Positions 43,492 to 51,721 of a stretch of DNA of 64,000 nucleotides are shown in pieces (position 1 is the stretch's first letter; each line of letters starts with the position of its first letter). Made by a program: the position numbers and the translations under genes. The DNA is taken from NCBI GenBank assembly GCA_942491345.1, contig CALOAN010000012.1, forward strand, positions 1 through 64,000, written 5' to 3'. The notes beneath the pieces are model-generated. The model was not told where the DNA came from, made no database searches, and worked only from the letters and a program-made list of their open reading frames with translations. This DNA is from JAHEEL01 sp942491345. Its GTDB lineage: Bacteria > Actinomycetota > Acidimicrobiia > Spongiisociales > UBA5794.

Positions 43492-43806
43492 GACATCGAA
43501 TCCGTCGAAGTGGACCGTCAATCGCATGTCGAGGTCCTCTTCGAGGACGGCGTACGCGCCCGATTCGAGCTCGGGCCGCTCCGTCAGGCCTGCCCGTGTG
43601 CCGACTGCAACGCGAAGCGCACTCGCGATCAGCCGGTCGCACCGTGGATCGACAAGGGCGAACCGATCACGATCAGCGACGCCGAACTCTCGGGCGCGTG
43701 GGGCCTCAGCCTCGACTGGAGCGACGGTCACTCCACCGGCATCTATGCCTGGGAGAAGCTGCGCGAGTGGGTCGACGCCGGCCGCCTCGGAACCGTCGAC
43801 GGCTGA
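43480..43806 (+). CDS. DUF971 domain protein
   Basis: This 108-residue single-domain protein has HVEVLFEDGVRARFELGPLRQACPCADC, then LSGAWGLSLDWSDGHSTGIYAWEKLR. These match DUF971, the domain that also forms the N-terminus of gamma-butyrobetaine hydroxylases and accompanies iron-sulfur carrier proteins. The three Cys of CPCADC may bind metal. GTG 43480 or GTG 43510 could be the start; the first collides with the divergent DUF2071 gene. Confidence 0.82.
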   Translation: MAKHDIESVEVDRQSHVEVLFEDGVRARFELGPLRQACPCADCNAKRTRDQPVAPWIDKGEPITISDAELSGAWGLSLDWSDGHSTGIYAWEKLREWVDAGRLGTVDG

Positions 43807-43836
43807 CGAACCGCGTCGGGGTCGACCGTCCGAGCG

Positions 43837-45024
43837 TCAGGACGGCACGACGGCGTCACCGATCACTCTCGCTGCCGCTGCGACACCCGACCCTCCCGTT
43901 GGCACGCCGAGCGAGTGGAGCGCGGCTTCGATCGTTCCCAGCGTGCCCAACAGCATCGGCGGGTTGAGGTGACCCATGTGGCCGATGCGGAAGCGTGCGG
44001 TGTCGGCGCCGATGCCGAGCCCCAGTGTGACGCCCATCTCGCGCTCGCAGGTCGCCCGGATCGCGGCGGCGTCGATCGTGCCGGTGGTGATCGTCGTGAC
44101 GGCATGTGAGCGAGCGCCCGGGTCGGTGACGTTGCAGCTCAGGCCGTCGTCGGTGTGCCAGGCATCGACCGCCGCCCACACGGAACGGGCCAGCGTCTCG
44201 TGCCTCGACCAGACGTTCTCGAGGCGCTCCTCCAGGATCATGTCGAGCGCTTCGCGCAGGCCGTACAGCAGGGGGATCGGCGGGGTGCCGTTGTAGAGCT
44301 GGTAGTGCGCGTCGACGTTGCGGCGCGACGCCCAGTCGAGATAGCCGACGCGCATGTCGGCGCGCTCGTGCGCGGCCAACGCCTTGTCGTTGGCCCACAC
44401 CAGTCCGAGCCCAGGCGGGGTCATCAGCCCCTTCTGGCTGGCGCTCACCGTGACGTCGACACCCCACTCGTCCATCTCGTAGCGGTCGCAGCCGAGCGAC
44501 GCGATCGCGTCGACCATCAGCAGCGCGGGGTGCCCGGCCGCGTCGATCGCACGACGGATCTCGGCGACGTCGTTGCGCACCCCGGTGGCGGTGTCGGCGA
44601 GGACGACGAGAATGCTCTTGATCTCGTGGCGCGCGTCGGCGCGCAACCGATCCTCGACGGCGGCCGGATCGACCGGGCCGTCGTCGGTGCCGGGAAGGAC
44701 CTCGACGTCGGCGCCACTGAGCGCTGCCTGCTCGCCCCACACGACGGCGAACGTCCCCGATTCGAGCACGAGCACCTTCTCGCCGCGACGCATCGTGTTC
44801 GACACCGCCATCTGCCAGGCGGCATGGCCGTTGCCGATCACGATGAACACCTCTCCCGTCGTCCTGGCGATCGCCGGCAGGTCGGCGAACAGGCTGTTGG
44901 AGACGTCGAGCAGCGGACCGTCGTAGATGTTGGGCATCGGACGGTGCATCGCTGCGAGCACGCGATCCGGCACGATCGAGGGCCCGGGGATCGCCACCTG
45001 CGGGCGGCCGTGACGGAGCGTCAT
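43837..45024 (-). CDS. class V aminotransferase (serine-glyoxylate/alanine-glyoxylate type)
   Basis: This 395-residue PLP enzyme has D172 in MVDAIASLG contacting the PLP nitrogen, and K198 in SASQKGLMTPPG forming the Schiff base. IPGPSIVPDRVLAAM and VIGNGHAAWQMA fit the serine-pyruvate/alanine-glyoxylate branch. TGVRNDVAEIRRAI is also family-typical. It uses an amino donor to make glycine from glyoxylate or similar. The downstream gene on the same strand is the DUF2071 gene, well separated. The LLM oxidoreductase gene ends 39 bp upstream. Confidence 0.88.
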   Translation of the reverse strand: MTLRHGRPQVAIPGPSIVPDRVLAAMHRPMPNIYDGPLLDVSNSLFADLPAIARTTGEVFIVIGNGHAAWQMAVSNTMRRGEKVLVLESGTFAVVWGEQAALSGADVEVLPGTDDGPVDPAAVEDRLRADARHEIKSILVVLADTATGVRNDVAEIRRAIDAAGHPALLMVDAIASLGCDRYEMDEWGVDVTVSASQKGLMTPPGLGLVWANDKALAAHERADMRVGYLDWASRRNVDAHYQLYNGTPPIPLLYGLREALDMILEERLENVWSRHETLARSVWAAVDAWHTDDGLSCNVTDPGARSHAVTTITTGTIDAAAIRATCEREMGVTLGLGIGADTARFRIGHMGHLNPPMLLGTLGTIEAALHSLGVPTGGSGVAAAARVIGDAVVPS

Positions 45025-45063
45025 CGGGCGAGGATACGGGCCCTCGGGGAAGGGAGCGCGTGT

Positions 45064-46101
45064 TCAGCCGAGGACGAGTTCGGCGAAGGTCGGCAGGGCC
45101 ATCGCCGGACCGCTCACCAGGAACTCGGTGATGCACGTCTCGCGCCACTTGGCGAGTTCGTCGCGAATCTTGTCGGGCGGTCCCACCAGCGCCACGTCCT
45201 CGACCATCGCCAACGGAATGGCGGCTGCGGCCTCGGCCTTCTTGCCGTCCAGGTAGAGGGCCTGCACCTTGTCGGCCACGTCGCCGTAGCCCATGCGGGC
45301 GAAGACCTCGTAGTGGAAGTTGGCGCCCTTGGCGCCCATGCCGCCGGCGTAGAGCGCGAGGAAGGGCCGGACCATGTCGGCGCACTTCTCGACGTCGTCA
45401 CCGGGGATGATCATCGCCGTGGCCGTCACCTCGAAGCGGTCCTTCTTGGTCGGGTCACCGGAGGCGTCGAAGCCCTGCCGGAGGCAGTCGCGGTAGAACC
45501 CGTCGTCCTTCGGCGAGAAGAACAGCGGCAGCCAGCCGTCGCAGATCTCCGCCGACAGCGCGACGTTCTTCGGGCCTTCGGCCGCGAGATAGATCGGGAT
45601 GTCACTGCGCAGCGGGTGCACGGTGGACTTGAGAGGCTTCCCGAGGTGGGCCCCGCCATCGAACGGCATGTCGAAGAACTCACCGTGGAACTCGACGGGC
45701 TCCTCCCGAGCGATGATCCGCCGCACGATCTCGACGTACTCGCGGGTTCGAGCCAACGGCTTCGGATACGGCTGGCCGTACCACCCTTCCACCACCTGTG
45801 GCCCGGATGCTCCGAGGCCGAGAATGAAGCGGCCGTTGGAGAGATGATCCATCGTGATCGCCGCCATCGCAGCAGCCGCCGGGGTGCGAGCCGCCATCTG
45901 CATGATCGCGGTGCCGAGCTTCAGTGTCTCGGTCGCCGCTCCCCACCAGGCGAGCGGGGTCAGCGCGTCGGAGCCGTACGCCTCGGCCGTCCACACCGAG
46001 TTGAACCCGAGTCGTTCGGCCTGCTCCACCGCTTCGAGCACACCCTTCGGCGGCCCCGCCGACCAGTACCCGGTGTTGTAGCCAAGCTTGATGTCTCCCA
46101 T
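45064..46101 (-). CDS. LLM class F420-dependent oxidoreductase
   Basis: This 345-residue luciferase-like TIM barrel begins MGDIKLGYNTGYWSAGPP. SVWTAEAYGSDALTPLAW, LKLGTAIMQMAARTP and LSNGRFILGLGASGPQVVEGWYG are typical of the F420-dependent class I group of Actinobacteria. The cofactor F420 is inferred from the subfamily. ATG 46101 starts the homology; the frame stays open upstream but is arginine-rich and shadows arfB. Confidence 0.9.
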   Translation of the reverse strand: MGDIKLGYNTGYWSAGPPKGVLEAVEQAERLGFNSVWTAEAYGSDALTPLAWWGAATETLKLGTAIMQMAARTPAAAAMAAITMDHLSNGRFILGLGASGPQVVEGWYGQPYPKPLARTREYVEIVRRIIAREEPVEFHGEFFDMPFDGGAHLGKPLKSTVHPLRSDIPIYLAAEGPKNVALSAEICDGWLPLFFSPKDDGFYRDCLRQGFDASGDPTKKDRFEVTATAMIIPGDDVEKCADMVRPFLALYAGGMGAKGANFHYEVFARMGYGDVADKVQALYLDGKKAEAAAAIPLAMVEDVALVGPPDKIRDELAKWRETCITEFLVSGPAMALPTFAELVLG

Positions 46102-46171
46102 CGCGCCACCGTAGGTCGAACGGTTCGTGGTCGGGCATGCTGGAGGGGTGGGAGCGGGCGACGATCGGCTG

Positions 46172-46570
46172 ATGGTGACCGACACGGTCCGCATCCCCCG
46201 ACACGAACTCGTGGTGACGTTCAGTGCCTCCGGTGGCCCTGGCGGCCAGCACGCGAACAAGGCCGCGACCCGCGCCGAGCTGACGTTCGACGTCGAGGCG
46301 TCCGGGGCGTTGACCGACGCCCAACGCGCCCGCGTGCTGGCGAAACTCGGCCCGATCGTCCGCGTGGTCGCCGACGACGAACGGTCCCAGCTCCGCAACC
46401 GGACCCTGGCCGAGCAACGTCTTGCCGACAGGCTCAGGGCCGCGCTGCACGTGCCACGCGCTCGGCGTGCCACCAGGCCCACTCGTGGCTCGCAGCGTCG
46501 GCGGCTGGACGCGAAGAAGCAGCGCAAGGAGACGAAGCGCTACCGCCGGCCGCCCTCGCCCGACGACTGA
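46172..46570 (+). CDS. arfB: alternative ribosome-rescue factor ArfB (peptidyl-tRNA hydrolase domain)
   Basis: This 132-residue protein has the release-factor GGQ at about 24-26 in SGGPGGQHANK, and a basic tail rich in Arg and Lys (RRLDAKKQRKETKRYRR) that inserts in the empty mRNA channel. It hydrolyses peptidyl-tRNA on stalled ribosomes. ATG 46172 or GTG 46175 are close start choices; upstream the frame has no homology. It is divergent from the LLM gene. Confidence 0.88.
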   Translation: MVTDTVRIPRHELVVTFSASGGPGGQHANKAATRAELTFDVEASGALTDAQRARVLAKLGPIVRVVADDERSQLRNRTLAEQRLADRLRAALHVPRARRATRPTRGSQRRRLDAKKQRKETKRYRRPPSPDD

Positions 46571-46768
46571 CACGCGTTCACACGATCGGAACGTGGTGCT
46601 CAGTCTCGGTCCGGTCACCGATCGCACCCTGGGCACGGTGTGTACCCCGTCGAACCGCGGCGTCAGTGTTCCGAACAACGAACGTTCGACTGCGAGGCAC
46701 CCGGAAGAGAACACATCTTCGATTCGGCTCCACCGGGTCGCCGCGGTCACGCCTCGATCGCGGCCCGG

Positions 46769-47491
46769 TCACGGATCAACGAGGCTGTTCGGGTCCTCGT
46801 GCGGGAGCACCGGCCGGCTCGACGCGTCGAGCGCGGCGGACACGACCTCGCAGCCGTCGGTGGAGCAGGCGATCCATGCGCCCGGTTCGAAGCGCTCGGT
46901 CAGATCGAACCGGTTGGCGATCGTCGCGGCGTTCAGGAAGGCCCAGATGGCCGGCGGTCGTTCGATGCGGGCGAGGTCGAGTTGATGTTCGAGGACACGG
47001 CCGTCGACGTCGAACCGGATGGTGAAGTCGGGTGCCGGCGTGTCGCCGGAAACCGTGGCGCTCGCTCCCTCGGGTCCGCGCAGCACGAGCGCGTCGTCGA
47101 GCAACCCCACGGACTCGGCGTCGTCGAGCAGGCCCTGGACCTCCAGGTCCGAGATCGTGCCGGATCGCCAACCCTCGTTCGTTCCTGCGACGACGTCGCC
47201 GTCACCGTAGACCGTCAGCAGTGGCACGTCGGGTCCGACGGGAGCGCTCACCAGCACCTGTACCACGATGTCGTCGGCGCCGGTCGGGTACGTGAAGCTG
47301 TCGACCGGGGGCAGCGTGGCGAACGCCGGCGCGGCGGGCGGTGCATCGCCGCCGGTGGTGGTCTCCGTTCGGTCCGACTCGAGGGTGGCCGACGGTGGCG
47401 TGGCGGCGTCGTCGGCGGGATCGCAGGCCGCGAGCAGGCAGATCGCCACCCCGATGGCCGCACCGCGGGAGAATCGGGCGTGGTGACTCAG
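46769..47491 (-). CDS. hypothetical lipoprotein downstream of ald
   Basis: This 240-residue protein has the signal-like RFSRGAAIGVAICLLAACD, with a lipobox LAAC, then a Thr/Ala/Pro-rich linker (about 25-55) and a small folded domain. That domain has DSFTYPTGADDIVVQVLVS, LTVYGDGDVV, DLEVQGLLDDAESVGLL and PDFTIRFDVDGRVLEHQL. I do not recognise the family. No ATG, GTG or TTG exposes the signal. The only fit is CTG 47491, which forms CTGA with the ald stop, so translation may be coupled. Co-transcription with ald is likely. Confidence 0.6.
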   Translation of the reverse strand: MSHHARFSRGAAIGVAICLLAACDPADDAATPPSATLESDRTETTTGGDAPPAAPAFATLPPVDSFTYPTGADDIVVQVLVSAPVGPDVPLLTVYGDGDVVAGTNEGWRSGTISDLEVQGLLDDAESVGLLDDALVLRGPEGASATVSGDTPAPDFTIRFDVDGRVLEHQLDLARIERPPAIWAFLNAATIANRFDLTERFEPGAWIACSTDGCEVVSAALDASSRPVLPHEDPNSLVDP

Positions 47492-48624
47492 ACGTCCGGT
47501 CCCAGTGCGTCGATCGCCATCGCTCCGAGCGACTCGGCGACGGTTGCATTCGCGTACGCGCCGCCGACGGTGTTCAAGCCGTGCGCGATGGCGGGGTCGC
47601 GACGGGCAGCGCCGATCGCACCGTGGAGCGCCACGTCCAACAGGAACGGCAGGGTGGCGTTGGTGAGCGCGTAGGTACTGGTGTACGGCACGGCTCCCGG
47701 CATGTTCCCGACTGCGTAGTGGACCACGTCGTGTACCACGTAGGTCGGATCGTCGTGGGTGGTCTCGCGAGTGGTGGCGATGCAACCACCCTGGTCGACC
47801 GCCACATCGACGATCACCGCACGCGGCTTCATCTGCTCCACCATCTCCTCGCTGACCACCACCGGCGCCCGTCCACCGGCGACGAGCACGGCACCGATCA
47901 CCAGGTCGGCGTCGAGTACGGCGCGTTCGATCGCCCCGCGGTTCGACGCGGCGGTCATGATCCGTCCGCGGTGGATCTGATCGACGAAGCGCAGCCGGTC
48001 GAGGTTCTTGTCGACCAGCACGACCTCGGCCTCCATGCCTGCGGCGATCCACGCCGCGTTCCACCCGACGTTGCCCGCCCCGAGCACCACCACCTTGGCG
48101 GGGCGAACCCCGGGGGCGCCACCCATGAGCACGCCGCGTCCGCCGTTGTGGCGTTCGAGGTAGTGGGCGCCCATCTGTGGAGCGAGGCGACCCGCGACCT
48201 CGCTCATCGGGGCGAGCAGCGGCAGCGAACCGTCGGCCAGCTGGACCGTCTCGTAGGCGACCGCAGTGGTCTTGGCCGCCAGGAGCGCATCGGCGACCGC
48301 CGGGTATGCGGCGAGATGCAGGTAGGTGAACAACGTGAGGTCCTCGCGCAGGTGCACGTACTCGGACGGCTGCGGTTCCTTGACCTTGACCACCATCTCC
48401 TGCGCCCATGCGTCGGCGGCGGTCGGCACGATGTCCGCACCGGCCGCGACGTAATCGGCGTCGCTGATCGAGGCGCCGTCGCCGGCACCGCTCTCGACGA
48501 GGACGTCGATCCCGTGCCGTTCGAGTTCACGCACGCCGTCCGGCGTCATCGCCACCCGGTGCTCGGCGGTCTTCACTTCTCGCGGAACACCCACGGTGCG
48601 CACGACGGACGAGGCGGCGTTCAT
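47488..48624 (-). CDS. ald: alanine dehydrogenase
   Basis: This 378-residue enzyme oxidises L-alanine to pyruvate with NAD. VGVPREVKTAEHRVAMTPDGV is the N-terminal signature, VVKVKEPQPSEY holds the catalytic Lys, and TYLHLAAYP the His. VVVLGAGNVGWNAA is the NAD site; DQGGCIATTRETTH and VGNMPGAVPYTST are also conserved. ATG 48624 starts the homology. The hypothetical lipoprotein gene follows with a 4-bp overlap. It is divergent from the hydroxyacid dehydrogenase gene by 59 bp. Confidence 0.94.
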   Translation of the reverse strand: MNAASSVVRTVGVPREVKTAEHRVAMTPDGVRELERHGIDVLVESGAGDGASISDADYVAAGADIVPTAADAWAQEMVVKVKEPQPSEYVHLREDLTLFTYLHLAAYPAVADALLAAKTTAVAYETVQLADGSLPLLAPMSEVAGRLAPQMGAHYLERHNGGRGVLMGGAPGVRPAKVVVLGAGNVGWNAAWIAAGMEAEVVLVDKNLDRLRFVDQIHRGRIMTAASNRGAIERAVLDADLVIGAVLVAGGRAPVVVSEEMVEQMKPRAVIVDVAVDQGGCIATTRETTHDDPTYVVHDVVHYAVGNMPGAVPYTSTYALTNATLPFLLDVALHGAIGAARRDPAIAHGLNTVGGAYANATVAESLGAMAIDALGPDV

Positions 48625-48683
48625 GGACTCATCATGCCCGATCGATCCGTCGAGCGACCCCAACCGCTACCTTCGGGGATTCG

Positions 48684-49607
48684 ATGACGAACAGCGACGC
48701 TCCTCGCATCCACCTCGGGCCGGACACCGCGCCCGCCTGGCTCGCCGACGCGGTGGTCGAAGGGGGCGGTCAACTCGTCGATGCTGCGGACGCCGAAGCG
48801 ATCGTGTGGTCCGACGCCCGCAGTGTCGAGACGCTCGGGCGGATCCTCGACGACGGCGACCACATCCGATGGGTGCAGTTGCCGTTCGCCGGTATCGAGA
48901 ACTTCGTCGAACACCTCGACCACGATCGCGTGTGGACCTGTGGGAAGGGCGTCTATGCAGAGCCGGTCGCCGAGATGGCGCTGGCGCTCGGCGTGGCGGG
49001 CCTGCGCAATCTCGGCGCCTACGCCAACGCCCACGAATGGGGACGGCCCGCCGGTCGGAACCTGCTCGACGGACGCGTCACGATCCTCGGCGGGGGTGGC
49101 ATCACCGAGTCGTTGGTTCGCCTGCTGCAGCCGTGGAACTGTCGGATCACCGTGGTGCGCAGCAATGTCCAAGCCATGGACGGCGTCGACGACGTCCTCG
49201 AGGCCGACCGATTCGCTGACGCCCTTCCCGGTGCCGATCTCGTGGTGCTCGCGCTGGCGCTGACCCCCGAGACCGAGGGCATGTTCAGCCGTGGTGAATT
49301 CACACTGATGGAACCGCATGCCTGGATCGTCAACGTCGCCAGGGGTCGCCACATCGTCACCGACGACCTGGTCGACGCGCTCCGTTCCGGGACGATCGGC
49401 GGTGCCGGCCTCGACGTCACCGACCCCGAACCGTTGCCGGCCGGGCATCCGCTGTGGTCGCTTCCCAACTGCATCATCACGCCGCACGTCGGCAACACGC
49501 CCGAGATGGCGAAACCGCTGCTGGCTCGCCGTGTGGTCGAGAACGTCCGGCGATTCGCTCGCGGCGAGGAGTTGATCGGGCTGGTCGACGTCGACGCCGG
49601 GTATTGA
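48684..49607 (+). CDS. D-isomer-specific 2-hydroxyacid dehydrogenase
   Basis: This 307-residue protein has NAD binding at TILGGGGITESLV, an unusual form of the GxGxxG loop. The catalytic set is Arg in VARGRHIV, Glu in DPEPLP and His in TPHVGNT. The substrate domain is short (about 1-95). Members reduce 2-ketoacids; the substrate here is unknown. It stands alone, upstream of the DnaJ-domain gene. Confidence 0.87.
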   Translation: MTNSDAPRIHLGPDTAPAWLADAVVEGGGQLVDAADAEAIVWSDARSVETLGRILDDGDHIRWVQLPFAGIENFVEHLDHDRVWTCGKGVYAEPVAEMALALGVAGLRNLGAYANAHEWGRPAGRNLLDGRVTILGGGGITESLVRLLQPWNCRITVVRSNVQAMDGVDDVLEADRFADALPGADLVVLALALTPETEGMFSRGEFTLMEPHAWIVNVARGRHIVTDDLVDALRSGTIGGAGLDVTDPEPLPAGHPLWSLPNCIITPHVGNTPEMAKPLLARRVVENVRRFARGEELIGLVDVDAGY

Positions 49608-49678
49608 CGTCGACGCCGGGTCTCGACGTTGCGGCTCCCGGCGACGTCGGCGGGTCACGGGCGTAGCGTGGTGCCATC

Positions 49679-50323
49679 GTGTCCGGACCGACCCACTACG
49701 ACACACATTACGACACCCTCGGCGTCCCTCCCTCGGCGACCGATGCCCAGATCCGCGAGGCCTACCGGCGCCTGGCACGCGCACACCATCCCGACCGGAC
49801 GAGCGCTGCGCCGACCTCGTCGCCGCTGTCGATGCCGGCGATCAACGAGGCGTACCGTGTGCTGGGCGACCCGGCGCGCCGGGCGGTCTACGACGCCGGC
49901 CTGCGCTCGGAGTCGTCCTCCACTTCGTCGGGCCGATCGCCATCCGGATCACCGAACGATCGTGGCGCCGATGCGGATCGTGCACCGATGCACCCGAGCC
50001 ATCTCGGTCCGGCCCGGATCCCCTGGCGCAGCCTGCTGTTCGTGGGCGCGATCGCTGTGATCGGCATCGTGGTGCTCGCACAGTTCACCGAGCCGGGCGA
50101 GCCCGCCGCGCCCGATGGCATCCTGCGTGTCGGGGACTGCGCGAGCGTCGAAGCCGACAACTCGGTCCGGGAGGTCGCCTGCACCGGTGATCTGTCGGTC
50201 GACCTCGTGGTCGAGGCGTTCGTCCCGTTCGATGCACGTTGCCCCGGCGCGACGGTGGCCTATCGCGACCGTCAGGGGATGGGGGTCGCGTGCATCGCGG
50301 CGCCGGTCGACGCGCCGGGTTGA
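49679..50323 (+). CDS. membrane-anchored J-domain protein
   Basis: This 214-residue protein has a J-domain at about 7-72 with H37-P-D, which stimulates DnaK ATPase. A Ser/Gly/Pro linker leads to one TM helix (about 118-140, SLLFVGAIAVIGIVVLAQF). A C-terminal domain of about 70 residues follows with four cysteines (GDCASV, VACTGD, ARCPG, VACIA). If the J-domain is cytosolic, the Cys domain is outside. It resembles septum-formation-like lipid-side domains of Actinobacteria. GTG 49679 is the start. Confidence 0.8.
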   Translation: MSGPTHYDTHYDTLGVPPSATDAQIREAYRRLARAHHPDRTSAAPTSSPLSMPAINEAYRVLGDPARRAVYDAGLRSESSSTSSGRSPSGSPNDRGADADRAPMHPSHLGPARIPWRSLLFVGAIAVIGIVVLAQFTEPGEPAAPDGILRVGDCASVEADNSVREVACTGDLSVDLVVEAFVPFDARCPGATVAYRDRQGMGVACIAAPVDAPG

Positions 50324-50370
50324 GACGGCGCGATCGCCGCGGCGGCTGATATCTTGTGGCTTCCCCAAGG

Positions 50371-50443
50371 GGCGATTAGCTCAGCTGGAAGAGCGCCACG
50401 TTCACACCGTGGAGGTCGGGAGATCGAGACTCCCATCGCCCAC
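50371..50443 (+). tRNA. tRNA-Val (anticodon CAC)
   Basis: A full cloverleaf can be drawn by eye. The acceptor GGGCGAT pairs with ATCGCCC. The D-arm is GCTCAGCTGGAAGAGC. The anticodon stem CCACG/CGTGG encloses the loop TTCACAC with anticodon CAC. The T-arm is GGGAG/CTCCC around ATCGAGA. The 3' CCA is not encoded: the discriminator A is followed by CCCC. Relics of an integrative element follow directly, so this tRNA is a probable integration site. Confidence 0.93.
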
Positions 50444-50648
50444 CCCATAAGTCCTGGTCAGAGGCCATATCGCTCGATCGGGCCGGTTGCGAGGAGCCGC
50501 CAGGTGCACACCAGGTGCACAGGATTTCCCGCCATCAGTCGTGATGTACCACCACGTGATGGATCCGGCGGCACGAGTCGACACCAGACATCACGTCGTG
50601 ACTCGGTGTTGTCGGCGCATCGAAGCACGTTCGGCGCAGCCATCAAAT
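50444..50648. other. integration-scar region after tRNA-Val
   Basis: No gene can be supported here. CAGGTGCACAC occurs as a near-perfect tandem pair at 50501-50522, and several short inverted repeats follow (TCACGTCGTGA near 50591-50601). This is compatible with integrase arm sites beside an attachment site, but I see no second copy of the tRNA 3' end in the window. Confidence 0.3.
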
Positions 50649-50747
50649 GACCGTCCGAACCTCGAGCGCGACGACGTACTCGCGGCGCTCGAGTACGCGG
50701 CCAAGGTCACTCAGACTCGCACCTCAGTCTCGACGTCGGCGGCGTAG
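50649..50747 (+). pseudogene. DUF433 antitoxin-like C-terminal remnant
   Basis: The frame reads DRPNLERDDVLAALEYAAKV to a TAG at 50745-50747. This matches the usual end of DUF433 proteins, the antitoxin-like partners of VapC/DUF5615 toxins. Nothing upstream in this frame resembles the rest of the domain and no toxin gene follows, so it looks like a remnant. Confidence 0.35.
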
Positions 50748-50806
50748 ATCTCCGTGTCCTGATCTTCGGGACGGTGGGCGTGATGTGACTTCCGTCACGT
50801 CCGGAG

Positions 50807-50858
50807 TGCCATCCGGTGTCGCTGATGTCCATTGGTGTTCACGAGTGTCCGCTGGTGT
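50807..50858 (+). repeat. iteron-like repeats of an element control region
   Basis: TGTCCATTGGTGT (50826-50838) and TGTCCGCTGGTGT (50846-50858) are exactly 20 bp apart. A third GGTGT at 50815-50819, 19 bp before the first, follows a similar TGCCATCC. The spacing equals about two helical turns, as expected for a protein binding one DNA face. They lie 72 bp before the excisionase remnant, as recombination or replication control sites would. Confidence 0.45.
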
Positions 50859-50929
50859 CGAAGCGTCCGGCGCCGGCGGATTCAGGCCCCTTGTCGACTG
50901 AATTTCATTGGTATAAGTAGGACGGTCCC

Positions 50930-51055
50930 ATGGATCCGATGGACGACATCGTGGAGCCGGCACCGCCCGAGCTCCTGACAGTCGAGGAAGCGTCGAAGGT
51001 GATGCGCATCGGCCGGCAAGTCCCGCGTCCCGTAATCACGTCACCGAGCCGGTGA
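50930..51055 (+). pseudogene. excisionase (helix-turn-helix) gene remnant
   Basis: ATG 50930 begins MDPMDDIVEPAPPELLTVEEASKVMRIGR-like text: ELLTVEEASKVMRIGR is the first half of the MerR-type helix-turn-helix excisionase domain of actinobacterial integrative elements. After GR it jumps to QVPRPVITSP, similar to the C-terminal part, and stops at 51053-51055. The middle third is absent. The integrase that should follow is also gone, which marks this as a decayed element. Confidence 0.5.
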
Positions 51056-51264
51056 CAGGTGATCTCGGGCATGCCTCGTTGACAGCGCGCTGGGTGTCGC
51101 GATGAGCGAGTCGATCGCCGGAGGCAAGCCAGATGGGTGCACCGTCTACTTGCCGCCGTGTCCTGACGTGTCCCGACGGGCGCTCAGGTGTTGAAATGCT
51201 CAGGGTTGCCACGACGGGGCCAAGGACCCGGGCCATCTGCTCAACGATCCGGGAGAGTTGAAAC

Positions 51265-51444
51265 ATGCCGCTGCTGCTCGTGCTGGCCATCGTTGCGGTG
51301 GGCGTAGCGCTTGCGATGAGGTCCAGCCGCGGTGGTTCGGAACGAGGCGGTCGGTTCGTTGCGACAGCTGCTGGAGTGTGGGCGGCCTTGATCATGGTGG
51401 TGCTGATCGTCGTGACTGTCGCCACGTTGATCTTCGGTCGCTGA
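51265..51444 (+). CDS. small membrane protein with two TM helices
   Basis: This 59-residue frame starts at ATG 51265, 8 bases after GGGAGAG. The two hydrophobic helices are PLLLVLAIVAVGVALAM and VWAALIMVVLIVVTVATLIF, joined by a charged loop (RSSRGGSERGGR). No family is recognised. Its ribosome site and clean two-helix pattern support it; it lies among relics of the element and could be cargo. Confidence 0.5.
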   Translation: MPLLLVLAIVAVGVALAMRSSRGGSERGGRFVATAAGVWAALIMVVLIVVTVATLIFGR

Positions 51445-51721
51445 TGGTGTGACACGGTCATCGGGCCGCGTCCCAGTCGAGGACGAGATGGACCTCGTCC
51501 GTTCCATTCGACACCGCTCGGACATGTTCCTCAGATGTCTCAGTGGGCGATCGTCAACCGGACGCTTTCGTCAGCAGTGATTATGTAGTGGGCCGATCGT
51601 GCTCCGAGGTCGCACAGTGCGCCGGATATCGGGCACGCTGCGCAAGGTGGTCTCGGCCCGCGCACGCCGATTCAGCTCTCGGCGGCTGGGACGGCGCAGT
51701 CTGGCGGGCAGGTGAGGCGCT
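51445..51721. other. non-coding gap before the FAD monooxygenase
   Basis: I see no supported gene in these 277 bases. GCGCCGGATATCGGGCAC near 51619-51636 resembles short segments near 53246 and 55021 of this island. Confidence 0.25.

Noticed and set aside
46670..46705. Possible SOS box around GAACAACGAACGTTCGA
   Set aside because: The spacing does not fit the GAAC-N4-GTTC form of actinobacterial LexA sites; only a 10-bp CGAACGTTCG palindrome is present.
50501..50522. CRISPR-like repeats
   Set aside because: Only two 11-bp tandem copies with no spacers.
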